From: Lingula anatina
Taxonomy: Eukaryota > Brachiopoda > Lingulata > Lingulida > Lingulidae
Reading direction: 5' to 3'
DNA: 64,000 bases
Assembly (NCBI RefSeq): GCF_001039355.2
Contig: NW_019774625.1
Location: 958,759-1,022,758, forward strand
The notes under the pieces are model-generated. The model worked only from the letters and a program-made list of their open reading frames with translations, was not told the DNA's origin and ran no database searches. Positions 25,331 through 38,360 of the stretch are shown one piece after another. A program made the translations under genes and the position numbers. Every line of letters begins with the position of its first letter. The first letter of the stretch is position 1.

Positions 25331-26794
25331 AGTGTTGAACAATATTTTCATCTTAAATAAACATTCTTTATTCAACAGTCAAAAGTGGTAAAACATCCAA
25401 AGCCATGATCAAATTTAACTTTCAAGTTATACACTGCAATCCCAACCACCAAGTTTACACCAGGACTTAAACTGCATTGACAACTGTATTCTGGAAAAGT
25501 GAACCATGATTTAGAAATTTTATTTTTATAATTAATTCTTTGCATCACTGGAAAACTAGGCTACAATTGAAGGCATACAATGCACATTAGACCCTTCGAT
25601 AGCAAAAAAAGTTATTTTTCAGGAAAACTCCACCACATCAGCTTACTACCCAACTTCCAAGATTTATCCTCTCCAAGACCAAGGAATTAATTTTCTTCGA
25701 AATTTCAATATTTTCCCCTCTTCACCAATGTACACCATATCCAAACCACTGACAAAATTATGATCTATGAAACTGCTTTTGAATTCTACATTTCTATTTT
25801 TACTGTTATGAGTGAAATTCACCAGTTATGAGAGTCACTCGAAATCAGAAACTTAGAATTCATAGTTTGGTTTATAGATCATTATTTTGTCAATGGTCTG
25901 GATATGGTACACCTTGGTGAGGAGGGGAAAAATACAAATTTCCTGGAAATAATTCTCTTTGCTATTTAAAGGTCTAACACTCATGGAATGTCCTTAATAA
26001 CAGTAAAATTGTGAAAAATTTCAAAAATAAAATTCATTCACCTTCCCTACATTACCAAAACCCGTTTCACTGATAGACCCAATTTGCCAGATCCTATTTC
26101 TGGACACACAAATGATAAAATTTGTGTCCTACACAATTAACACAAATATTGAGTGAATGTTTCAGACAAAACATGCTTCAAAGGCACAGAAAATGCAGTG
26201 TTGTGTATAGGCCTACATAGATAACACATCAGACCAGATTATTTACCCCTTTTATTGAGTTATAGTTTTATAACCTAACAATGCCTCATGTGGATAGTAC
26301 AGTCAAGATTATTTTTCAATAGATGGCAGAAAACTCTTTTGTTTGAGTATATACCTGTTGCTATGATGATTGCATACACCCTCCTAATATCAAATACTTA
26401 TACCCCCAGTGCAGATTTAACCCAATATAATATCATTTCTGCCTATCTGAGGTATATTACAATTTTTGTCTTAAGAAGAGTGACTTTTAAGAACACAACA
26501 TGGTTTAAGTAAAACTAAAGTGATTAGAGAATATGTAATTTTCTTTAAAAACCAAATCAACTGATTTTTAACCATATGAGTGTATAAATATTTGAGACAT
26601 CTTTACCAGTGCAGAAAAGCTACTTGGTCAGTTTACTAGTTCCCCGTGACGTTTCTGTATGTTTATAAAAATAACTTGTTTGCATATGGAAAACACAAAG
26701 TCATATGTATTTTCAGTTTAATACATCAACTTTATCAATGTGCTTGATTAATGAATTTATCCATTGTGCAAAAAACAATCTTAAATGACTAGAT

Positions 26795-28708
26795 TTAACT
26801 TAGGTTTTTGTACATATCTGCTATCTGTTGAGCAAAGTGCTTGCGAAGGAATGCACGCTTGGCTTTGAAGGTTGGGGTCAACATTCCATTCTCTAGTGAA
26901 AACAGCTCAGGGAACAAGTAGATATCCTTGACCTGTGACAGAAAAAGTTAAATGAAACAATTTTCGATACAATTTAGTTTCACAGGTTTCTGTAAATACA
27001 ATCTTCAATTTCAACATGTTAGACATTATTTTTGAACATAAAAAAATTAATCAAGACAAAAAATTTGTTAACACTCCAATAATGCTAAAAATGGTATAAA
27101 TTGGTCACTTTTACCTGTTCAAATGATTTCAGTCCCGAGTCTTTTCCACATTGCTGAATGTCTTTCAAAATGGCTTCTTTCAAGGTCTGTAGAAAAATCA
27201 AGGTTGTATTCAAATATTTTCTCATAATTGCAAACCTAATTGTGAAAATTTTAAAAGATTCCTTCAAATACTGGTATATTTACCCTTTATTTGAGCATGA
27301 GAGTTAGAACTTTTTATTCACCTTATTACTGCACCATTCAGTCATTGTGCTCCCTGGGATACCCTGCTCCTTGGTCCAAGTTTCTAATACTTCCACATCT
27401 GGGACAGCTATCCCAACCAAACAAGACTGAAATGTAAATCACAAGACCAATCATTACAGTCTTAAATATTCACTGTTGTGGATTCTGAGAGAGCCAGTAG
27501 TCAGTATACATGAAATTTTGTTCAAATAAATGTTTAACAAGCCAGCTGAAGCTGACTTATGTATAGACAACCTGCATTAATTCAAATATTAAAATGATTA
27601 AATCTGAAAGGTTCTGTCAGTGCTTTAAAATGTTTCTATGAATTAACAAGTATAACATGGACAAAATTACAATTCATTATTATGTCCAAGGTATAACAGA
27701 CCTGAAGACTGTTTCCATCAACAAACATTTGAGCCACCAGAGGGCTGCGGACATAAATATTCTCAATCTTCTCTGGTGCAATGTATTCTCCCTGAGCCAG
27801 CTTAAAGATGTGCTTTTTTCTGTCTATGATCTTTAATGACCAATTCTAAAATCAAGAGAGAAAAGTTTTTTGGCAATTTGTAATTTTACCTGGACAACTT
27901 CTCAGCATCAGCATATAGCAACCTGACAAATGGACTCAGCACAAGATGAATATTTCACCAGTTTCTGAACTGTATACAAAGTAAGATTTGTCAATAAACC
28001 ACCAATAAAAGACATATTTATCCCTGCAAAATGATATAGGACTAACGGTGAAGGTCCACTCTAGACACAGGATAAAGGTTGGGATGATACTTTTTCTTGT
28101 TTTTCCTGATAGGTATACCAGGCAATAGACTTTTTTACATCTCTGACCTGTGTCCATTCCCCAATGTCCCCTGTATGTAGCCAGCCATCTTCATCTATAG
28201 CTTCTTTGGTTTTCTCTGGGTCTTTGAAATATCCCATCATCACATTTGCACCCCGGCAGCACACCTGTGACATATAGAAATATGGGTGATAAAATCTTAA
28301 AAGATTAATTTTATAATAGTCATTAAAAATGCAACAAATATGTTTTTCCTTTCAGTAAGAAAAAATGATAAACCCAAACACACAAATCCCACATTATAAT
28401 ACCCACTGTCATGATTTCACATCACAGTCATGATCTACATAGTCAATTTCTTATAAATTTCTTTTTCAAAAATTAGAATGAATGATACCTTACAATATAA
28501 CTATCATGTTTAAATTGACTGTTTAAGCTACTTGCCTCTCCCTTTCCATCTCTGGCATAATACTCCATTTCTGGAACATCTACAAGCTTGATATCGTTAC
28601 ATGGTATAGGAGGACCCACCTGGCCTGGAGACAAGGGCAATAAGAGTGAAAAACTAATAGTGAATTCTAAATTTTTAATATGCTGGATTAAAATGATAAA
28701 ACAACAAC

Positions 28709-28768
<60 letters not shown>

Positions 28769-31700
28769 CGTGAAATGATGCACCAGGTTCAGTTTTTGTG
28801 ATTCAGAGCAGTGCTTTTGTAATCTTTAAGTTGCAAGCACTTAATACTTGTAATCCTAAAACTAAATAATATAAAAACATAGAGCAGATTTCATATAGAG
28901 ATGAACCCTGTTTCATATTTCCTATTTCAATTAAATGATACTTATAGGAAGTTTTAAAATCAATACACCTAAATTGTATAAATTAACACCAAAGATATTT
29001 TATTATGCCCATCAGTCTTAAATTATTATACCTCCTACAAAATCTCCAGGTAGTGTGCAGGACATCCCAGCAGAAGACTCTGTCTGGCCATAGCCTTCAA
29101 TTACCTAGAATGAAATTACATTGTTAAACCTTTTGTGTTCTAATGTTTCTCTGCCCCAAAAAAATGACAACAAAGAAATGCATACTATGAATCATCAGAC
29201 TGTCTGACCATAGCCTTCCATTACCTAGAATAAAATAACATCATTGACCTTAAGGATTATAATGTTTCTTCATCCTAGTACATGATAAAAAACAACGGAT
29301 ACTCTCAATCTTTTTCATCCACAAATTACAGGTATGTCCTTTAGAGAGCAGTTAGTTAATTTGCTCATTTTTAAAAAATAATATCATGTTCATGGACAAG
29401 TTCAGTACAATATAATACTCATCTATAGAGGGGCTACAATGTAATTAGAATCATTTTAATGCAAAAAAATAAATACATAGATAATAATAATATTGTTTTC
29501 ATATTTCTTCTGTACATCTGCATTCAAAACACCACACTTACTGGGCATCCAAATGCACATCTAGAAAAGGCCAGCACATTGTCTGCCAGAGGTGCTGAGC
29601 CAGTGATGACTACCCTGACTTGTCCTCCCATCAGATTCTGAATCTTTCTGAACACAAGTATATCCCACCAGCTGTTCTTCCTAATAATTCCCCTAAAATG
29701 ACAAAATATGGAGAAGTATAAGGAGAAGTATATACTGACTCGGTATAAGTCAAACATGATACAAGTCAGTATATCTAAGTACTAAATAAATATCCATTGA
29801 CAGTCAGTTGGTTTCAGTATCACATTGCTACCAAAACTAATGTTTTTATTTCTTTGCAGTTTGGACCAAACACTCTGCTTACCTTTTCAGTTCTGCAGTT
29901 TTGCTTCTTATTGCTAAGTTCAAAAGTGTCCGCTTGATTCTACTAGTGCTGGCTCCTGCCATCACCTAAAAAAAAAGTCCTCCGTCTTAATGTGGTATTT
30001 CACACTAAAAAACAATCAAACTGACTTTATAATATTATGCATGTCATATCAGAAACAACTTAGGTTGGGAATAGAAAATCATTTTAAGTATACTGAATAT
30101 CTTGCTTTAGGCATTTTAAGTCCAGTTTTTAACAATATGATTGTTTGATATGATGTCAATGTATCTATTCATTGTCTAGGTTATGATGTGATGAGGCCTC
30201 ACAATAAATGTTGAAACATGATATTCACCTTCACTTCTACAGAAGAGCATTCTTAAAACCTAGTACACAATTATACCAAGATAGAGAGCACAGCTGTTTT
30301 GTTCTTGGTGAAACCACATTCAATGGCATAATATCCAGCACTGCCTTAAGTTGGTTTTTCATTTCACTTAATTATCCAGGCCCTATGCTTTAATTAAATG
30401 GACAACTGTGCCCAGATTTCTACTAACCCTGTCATACAATCTATTGAGTAACCTTGGTACTACAGGAAAGAATGTGGGTTTTAGTTCCTGCATGTCATCC
30501 ATGAGTTGCTTCACGTCTCCTTGGAAGAAACCAACCCTTGCACCCAGTTGGAAGGCCAGTGCCTGGGGTGGAAATCAACACAAATTTTGATTTATTTAAG
30601 AATTACTTAATCTATGATGCAGAATTCCCTCATCTTCAAACAAGAAAAATAAACAATAAGATACTACCAATATTATACATACAAAGAAAGCTCTCAAAGG
30701 TGCTTTTGTAGAGCCATGCACCATTATGACACTACATTATGATCTCTATTTAACACAATCATATCTGAACCCTGTTGAAAGCTTAAATGTTGTGAATAAA
30801 TCTATAATTGCAAAGTAATAAATTGTTCTGGATATATAAATTTTTCTTTAAAATAATATCCACAAACCTGCACACCCCTCTCAAACATGTGTGCTAGTGG
30901 AAGGTAAGATATGTGAATATCACTGGGGCCACCATTTATGTCAACCTGGAATGGACAATACACATTTATTCAATTCACAGTATATAGGTAGTTCTCAAAA
31001 CTTGAAAGTGTGGCAGTGTGTTAGGTGAGCAAAGGGAATATCAAAACATTGTAACTACAAATTAGAGAGCTAGGAATCAAGTTGTCTCTCAAATAATTTT
31101 AACCATTTCACATTCTATATACAGTTCCATAACAACGGAAAATATGTTATTTGTGAGGACATTGGAGATGATGTAATGTAAGATAACTTACCGTTTTCAG
31201 CACAGCTGCAACATTGGACATCAAGTTCTCATGACTAAGCATGACCCCCTTTGGGTTGCCTGGAAAAAGTATAACTGAATTTGTAACACTGACTGCTATG
31301 GATGTCATAACATGAAAATTTATATTGCCAGTAATACAAAATCTACAGATACACCTGCATCACCAATTCACAGACACAAAGAATACCCACAATATAATTT
31401 GCAAAAGCAATTAAGATTCTAACAAAGAAACATAAGTATTCATTTCACTCACAGTTCCCCCTGATCTGTGAGTTCAATATTTACCTGTGGTTCCACTGGT
31501 ATAACAGATTGTGGCAAGGTCTGCTGGCCTGGGGGGCTAAAATGAAAACATTGAATTTCTCTTAAATCTTTGCAGTAACTGAATTTTTCACTACAAAACA
31601 TTTTAAGACATTTCATTTTACAAACAGTTTTACATTAAAGGCTCACCCTTGGTCTTTTCCAATTAAAAGATAATGTAATTTACATAAATGCATAAGTTTT

Positions 31701-34700
31701 AAAAGCATAAAACAAAAGGCAGAAAGCCAGAAAACTTAACTTACAAATGAAATATACAAATAAAATACATCTTACCACTTCTTCTTGTTTATTGTTAGAA
31801 CCTAGGGTCTGTAAAATAAAGGAAGGGTCAAGTTTAAAAATAGATTAAGAATTTGATTTAAAAACAGGAGTTATTTGATTTAAAAACAGGAGTTATTATA
31901 CACTGAAACCCTCACAGCATTTGTATTTCTTTTTTCTGTCAGTCCTTATATCTTAATTTTTATCTTTAGTATGCTCAGTTTTTTATCCCATTAAAGTTTG
32001 CGAAAATAGAAAGTCCTAGGCAAAAGTAATCTTCAAATCATTTGAGGAAAAAAGTAAGATACTTTACCTGCACACTAGGATTTTTTTTCATTTTACCAAT
32101 GGAATTTTTAATGTATGCATCTCACACAAAACTAACCTTTTAATTATCTGAAGGAGAAAATGAAATACAATACCTCCACACTTGTAAATGAAACCAATTC
32201 TATATTGCTTTTAGCAGCACTGTCCTTAATTTCCTGTGAAATGTCACTGAAGTTGACACAGACAATACACTTCAGAGAAGGCGTGTTTCCAATCTGATCC
32301 AGAAGTGCTTTGGTTCTCTCAGAGTTGTCACACACAACTGTGGGCATCTGAGCTAGAACAAACAAACCAAAATACAGGTACACACTCTGGCCACTAACAG
32401 ATATTGCCAACTTGTAATGGTGGCCTGTTTCTCAAACCGTAACTTAACATTGTTCAAAACTTTATCCCTGTTTCAAATTTAGTAAACAGCATCAAAAAGG
32501 CAATCATTCCTTGCCAAAAACAAGAAGTTTTGGAGGGCCAACAAACTGGTTAAACAAAATTTGATTATGGATTTTCAACACTTAATATTTGTGACAGAGT
32601 ACATATATGTATGTCACAGAAGTAACATCAACCCTACACTGATTATGGATAATAACAAGAAGGTATTAGAAAGGGACTAGCAGATGCATGCTTACACTAA
32701 AATGGACAGGGGTTTTGCATAGCTGGGAATTTATATCTGTACATTGTATTTAGGATACAAAAATGTTGGTATAAAATATTTGACAGAGCCTTACTTTGAT
32801 TGATTATAAATGTGCATGCTTCTGGTCCAAGTGTATCATACAGTGGGACAACCACCATTGAGAACATGTTACATGCCTGCTCTGCTATCACCCACTGTAA
32901 TCCAAAATAAAAAAAAACATTGCTTACAACACCAAACTAATGGAAATACTCATCGTATAAATTCTATTAATATATGATTACTTTCTCTGAGACTATCAGA
33001 GGTTGAGGCCTCTTTCTACATGAGCACTTACTGCCAACAGATATTTCCTGACAAGTTAATTTATTTTCATTTATTTTTGTGTAAACTTTTAGAATGACAG
33101 AAAAGAATGATTTAAAGGCTGAAAGTTTTTTTTACTGAAGACCCCAAATCTGACTAACCAATATAATATAATGTAATATAATATAATATACGAATACAAA
33201 TGATGGTGCATGCATCAGAGTGGTTATGTGGTACCCAATCCAGCTACATTAGCTGGTAGTATAATGATATATTGGCAAGGAGATTAACAAGAAAAATCCA
33301 GAAGCAAAATAAAACAAGACCACATGGTATCTTATCTTAAATTTAATATGTTAACATTGGTATTTAATATGAAGAAATACATAGAGATAGAGGATGATAA
33401 TTTTCTCTTATCAGACAATACATCCACATATCTCTAACATCATTGTAATAACTTCAAATGGTGCATTATCTGCAATGGGTCCTACTTGTTTTGAAGTGTT
33501 TATTGTTATCAGTGATTGTGTACACCGGAATACACTGATTGGATAAAATTTCTAGTAAGTGATATATGTACCAACACAGAAGTGTTTTGTTTTGATCAAA
33601 CTCATAAATGGATTAGGCATTTGCAAACTCAAGACTAGATATATATAATATGTGAGCACAAATGTCCAAATTAACAACTTGAGCCACAAATAAAGAATCC
33701 CAACATAAAATTAGCAGCCACTAGTACTGCAGTAGGACCCACAAACTGTAAATCTGCTTATCTACCCGTTCGGTAGATTATTCAATTATTCTTTATGAGA
33801 TCTGAAACTCACTTCAGGCATATTATGTGAGAATATTCCTAGAAAGCTATCTGTGCATGGTTTCATCCCCTTGGTGATCAGTCCACATCCAAAGTTCTTT
33901 GCTCTCTCGTATACTTCACCATAACTCATCCACTCATAAGTCTTGTTAGGGCCAGTCCTGGTGCCAAGACAAGGTCCATCCTCTGGAATACAAACAGACT
34001 AGAGATATACACAGATATACCATGCCTTTAACAAACTAACAATCATAAACATGTGGATGCCCAGGCCCGTAACCAGCAATTTCAAAAGGGGGGTTCTTTT
34101 TCTGAAAAAGTGGACCTTTTGCCATGAAACTTTCATTTACCTAGATAAAATTTTAACCAGAAGGGACCTTTTCCCAGCAAAAGGGGGGTTCTTTAGAACC
34201 CCCCGAACCCCCCTGGCTACTGATGCCCATCCAGTCATATGCACAGGTATCCATTCACTCATCCATACAATGAAATCCATAAACAAATACACATTTAAGC
34301 ATACCAACACATGCAGTTCCAAAGCCAGTATCTCTTTAAATCTTCCCCTCCCCTAAGGTATAAAATACCAGAAGCACCTTGACTGACAGGTATGGGACCA
34401 TATATCAATGTATATGACACATATTACATTTGATCTAGTTGTACGTGTGCAAATGTTTACTGTGACTTTGTTTACTTACCTGATACTCTCATCCCTCTTT
34501 TAAATCCTTCGTGAAGAGTTTTTGCATCTTCAAAGAAATAATATATATACTTCCCATTTTCTGCTAGTGGGGAGCCCCTGACACCATCCTATATGGAAAA
34601 GGAAATTAACAATTGCATGCAGTTTGCAGATATTTCATGAATTAATCCATTTAATAATCTTAGCTGAGCTTTGGAGGATTATTTGTCCAAGATTGACCTT

Positions 34701-36354
34701 TGTGGAAAAATAAGGATGCAAATCACTTGACTAAGTGGAATTCGTTATCCTAACAACAGTTACCACAGTAAATTATGAATTAACTGATATTCCTTTTAGT
34801 AGATAAATATTTAGTTTTCAACCAAAGACCCCATCAAAATTATCTTTATTACAAATACTGCTTAAATAGTAATTTTATTAATTTACAAAAATTACACCAA
34901 AAGCCTCACCATTAACAGCTCTTTTTCATGACTAAACAGATAAAAAAAGATTGCAACACTTAATTCATACAAAAGAGTTCTCAAATGCCTTAAACATACT
35001 ATCATTTCTAAAAAAAATAAACAATAACCCTACAGTAATCACTACAAATCAGTTAATCCTAAAAACATACCTCTTTGGTTTCAACAGAGCCAAACTTTTC
35101 CATAACTCAGAAAATAAACCTGTTTGACAAAACGTTATACATTCATTTAATTTTGTCCATGAAGAATACGCACCCCAAAAATAAAATGGGTCACGTGTTA
35201 AATCATTTGACTTAAATTCCTGAGGCAGTATAGGTCACAACAACAACGATGACAACAAGGGCAGTTGACAGTGCCAATGAATGACTTGATAGAGCCAACC
35301 TGAGTGCAATTCACAGTGATAAATTAGATAAAATGAAATACATGCAGCTGAATACAATCCTTCATTTTACTAAAACTGCAATAAGTAACCAAGTATTAGA
35401 TAAACAAAATAAAGCATGAAATGAACAATAAATTGATGGAATTTATCTGACTTGAACCACGGCTCAAGTAGAGAACATTTGGCCAAGCCATTTTTTTATC
35501 CCTGTAGCCTAACAAAACAACAAATAATGTGACAATTACATGGAACAGAGCATGGTACTGCCTTTTGTTTTCTGCTTTTTCGTGGTTTAGGTAAGATAAA
35601 GCACTCATTCATAAACACTTGTACTTTATCAATTACTTAAATATGATAACATCAACTACAGTAAGTGGGTTAGCCTGGGAGTTAATAATTACATTAACTC
35701 ATCTAGGCTATACGCCTTTTCCCTTTCCTGAATGCACCAATCAAATTTGACCATAATATTTAACATTACTAACATTAACATTATATTATGACATTACAAA
35801 GCATTTGGCCCCCTTATTTTACATGGTGATCAGCAAAGCAAGTTGCAGGTGTTAAAAATGAAGATGCAGACCATTTTTGTTTTTTTCCTCCCTAGTTACA
35901 TGTGTTGTAAGTAAATTTTGGTTAGTTTGGGGGAACGAGCTCTCCCTGTCTGGACTCACATTTACACTGATTAAGATAACACTCCATCTATAATGTCTAT
36001 ACAATTTCAATCTAATAAGTTTATATGGCAACCAAGGGTTAATATTGATTTTCAAAAATTAAAGGAATTCATAGAAAAAAGTTATAAGTACATGGGTGTC
36101 TTATTTTCTAAGGAAAACATAATTGGTTATAAAGACTTTACCTCTAAAGCTACTGACTGAACACTGAGGTCTGCCCAAGCAGGTACCAGTGATTTTGGTC
36201 TGGTTATGAGGTAATATGCTGTCAGTGCCACCACAGCTGTTGTAGAAATTCCTAACACCACCAGAGTGGCTTCATTTTTGTCACCATGTCCTAGAATCTC
36301 TTGGACGCGTTGAATTAATTCACCACGGATCTCAGGGAGAGAGGCAATCCACAT
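26795..36354 (-). CDS. ACSL: Long-chain acyl-CoA synthetase, copy B, 19 coding exons, 702 aa
   Basis: Tandem paralogue of copy A with the same reaction and the same intron positions. Exons (minus strand): 36142-36354, 34480-34588, 33813-33982, 32795-32894, 32174-32352, 31776-31808, 31485-31536, 31192-31259, 30868-30945, 30428-30562, 29883-29965, 29542-29692, 29032-29104, 28536-28624, 28148-28264, 27702-27845, 27322-27426, 27115-27186, 26795-26932. The phases agree. Exon 1 begins [13 protein letters not shown] and has a hydrophobic anchor (about 41-61) followed by a segment like the N-terminus of human ACSL1. Landmarks are [14 protein letters not shown] (277-290), YGQTE, TGDIGEW, IIDRKK, the [13 protein letters not shown] block and TPTFKAKR. 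Exon 14 ends with a GC donor (GGAGAG/GCAAGT). The initiation exon has an acceptor at about 36384 upstream of the ATG, so a non-coding first exon should lie to the right. An identical copy of the first coding exon lies at 37319-37531. Confidence 0.93.
28710..28768. repeat. (AAT)n microsatellite
   Basis: About 19 units in an ACSL copy B intron. Confidence 0.9.
29201..29272 (-). pseudogene. Partial duplicate of ACSL copy B exon 13 start with its acceptor
   Basis: A 72 bp block at about 80% identity to 29081-29152, exactly 120 bp away. It repeats the splice acceptor (TATTCTAG) and the first eight codons (VMEGYGQT versus VIEGYGQT), then diverges and meets a stop in frame. It is a decoy exon with no usable donor. 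Confidence 0.75.
34062..34228. mobile_element. Foldback repeat fragment with G-run and C-run arms
   Basis: Starts CAGGCCCGTAACCAGCAA, contains two AAAAGGGGGGTTCTTT blocks, and ends CCCCCCTGGCTACTG. The ends are imperfect inverted repeats. It belongs to a type of repeat I recognise as common in marine invertebrate genomes. Confidence 0.5.
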
Positions 36355-36889
36355 GTTTGATTGATGACCTATTTGTCCAAGTCCTAGACATTCAAAAAAG
36401 ACACAAAATTTCAGTGAAATCTGAAATATGACAATTAACTGTGGAAAGATGCCCTTTTTTAATTCAGCCATGTATTCATCTTATTAATCACATGATATTG
36501 TTTATTTAAACCTTTGGCTCCTAGCAAAATCAATTGTTTTGGTGATTTTCTTCTCTACATTATATTCAAGTTCTTAGAGTTCCTCTTGACATCAATTTTG
36601 CCCATAGACTGTTAGGCTATAATGTTCAGAATAGAAGTTATCCTACTAGAAGGATGAATTAACCAACTCATTGGGGATTCTCGTTAATGTAATCCAAGAT
36701 CTAATATACTGTTTAATTAGATCTTAGATGTAATCTACTTAACAGTCTGGTAAGCATCCTAACAAACCAACATGAACAAAATCTTCAACCACAAAGCTAT
36801 CCAGACTTTATCCAAGTATTTTAAGTTATGAGGGGCGTGATAGACACTGAGATAGATCAATCCTGCTAAAATGATAACCTCAATACTGA

Positions 36890-36892
<3 letters not shown>

Positions 36893-36982
<90 letters not shown>
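36893..36982. repeat. (CA)n(TA)n microsatellite
   Basis: About 7 CA units followed by about 38 TA units. The corresponding site in the second half of the duplication (about 38084-38105) has only a few units. Confidence 0.95.
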
Positions 36983-36988
<6 letters not shown>

Positions 36989-37318
36989 CAAGGTGAAACA
37001 AACAAATGGTCTGAGACTCCCCACAAATTTGCTCTGTAATTAATGAACTGCATGATTTTTGTGTACTAGTAGTAGTATAGGCATATAGGCAGGGGGAGTT
37101 CCAATTAAGGTTCATCAGGGGCATTCTTTTGGTTGACAAAGGTCAGCTCTAAGTCAAAATTTCATCTACAAAGTGGGTCCTATGCCATTTCTTAAAATGG
37201 ATTACTAGTAATTAAGGAGGTTTAAAGGTCATTTTTAGAACAAGGCNATAGAAAAAAGTTATAAGTACACGGGTGTCTTATTTTCTAAGGAAAACATAAT
37301 TGGTTATAAAGACTTTAC

Positions 37319-37531
37319 CTCTAAAGCTACTGACTGAACACTGAGGTCTGCCCAAGCAGGTACCAGTGATTTTGGTCTGGTTATGAGGTAATATGCTGTC
37401 AGTGCCACCACAGCTGTTGTAGAAATTCCTAACACCACCAGAGTGGCTTCATTTTTGTCACCATGTCCTAGAATCTCTTGGACGCGTTGAATTAATTCAC
37501 CACGGATCTCAGGGAGAGAGGCAATCCACAT
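37319..37531 (-). CDS. Duplicate first coding exon of ACSL copy B (71 codons)
   Basis: Encodes exactly the same 71 residues as 36142-36354, starting MWIAS and ending SVALE before a GTAAAG donor. Upstream of the ATG there is a one-base insertion relative to the other copy. If the duplication is real, this could be an alternative or redundant first coding exon. If it is an assembly artefact, it is the second allele. Confidence 0.7.
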
Positions 37532-38360
37532 GTTTCGATTGATGACCTATTTGTCCAAGTCCTAGACATTCAAAAAAGACACAAAATTTCAGTGAAATCT
37601 GAAATATGACAATTAACTGTGGAAAGATGCCCTTTTTTAATTCAGACATGTATTCATCTTATTAATCACATGATATTGTTTATTTAAACATTTGGCTCCT
37701 AGCAAAATCAATTGTTTTGGTGATTTTCTTCTCTACATTATATTCAAGTTCTTAGAGTTCCTCTTGACATCAATTTTGCCCATAGACTGTTAGGCTATAA
37801 TGTTCAGAATAGAAGTTATCCTTCTAGAAGGATGAATTAACCAAGTCATTGGGGATTCTCGTTAAAGTGCAGTCAATGTTATCTAAGATCTAATATACCG
37901 TTTGTTAGATCTTAGATGTAATCAACTTAACAGTCTAGCTGGTAAGCATCCTTGCAAACCAACATGAACAAAATCTTCAACCACAAAATTTTCCAGACTT
38001 TATCCAAGCATTTTAAGTTATGAGGGGGCGTGATAGACACTGAGATAGATCAATCCTGCTAAAATGATAACCTCAATACTGAACACACACACACATATAT
38101 ATATTTGTTCAAGGGGAAACAAACAAATGGTCTGAGACTCCCCACAAATTTGCTCTGTAATTAATGAACTGCATGATTTTTGTGTACTAGTATAGGCATA
38201 TAGGCAGGGGGAGTTCCAATTAAGGTTCATCAAGGGCATTCTTTTGGTTGACAAAGGTCAGCTCTAAGTCAAAATTTTATCTACAAAGTAGGTCCTATGC
38301 CATTTCTTAAAATGGATTACTAGTAATTAAGGAGGTTTAAAGGTCATTTTTAGAAAAAGA

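Larger units (their letters stand above)
22287..26794. other. Intergenic between the two ACSL genes
   Basis: No functional exon was recognised. It contains a satellite (22714-23150), an RTE-like retroposon tail (23908-24076) and a decayed Ty3/gypsy pol fragment (24310-25330). The promoter of copy A should lie just above 22286, where an out-of-frame ATG sits 14 nt before the chosen start. Nothing notable was seen in 25331-26794, which should include the 3' UTR of copy B. Confidence 0.5.
36071..38360 (+). repeat. Direct duplication (36071-37246 and 37248-38360) joined at a single N
   Basis: The two halves are nearly identical over more than 1.1 kb, including the first coding exon of ACSL copy B. 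They differ by scattered substitutions and mainly by the length of a (CA)(TA) microsatellite. The base between them (37247) is N. This is consistent with two haplotypes laid end to end by the assembler, or with a very recent tandem duplication. Confidence 0.9.

Noticed and set aside
36759-37139. 126-codon frame with a long Tyr-Ile repeat
   Set aside because: The repeat is the translated (TA)n microsatellite, and the frame differs in the second copy of the duplication.
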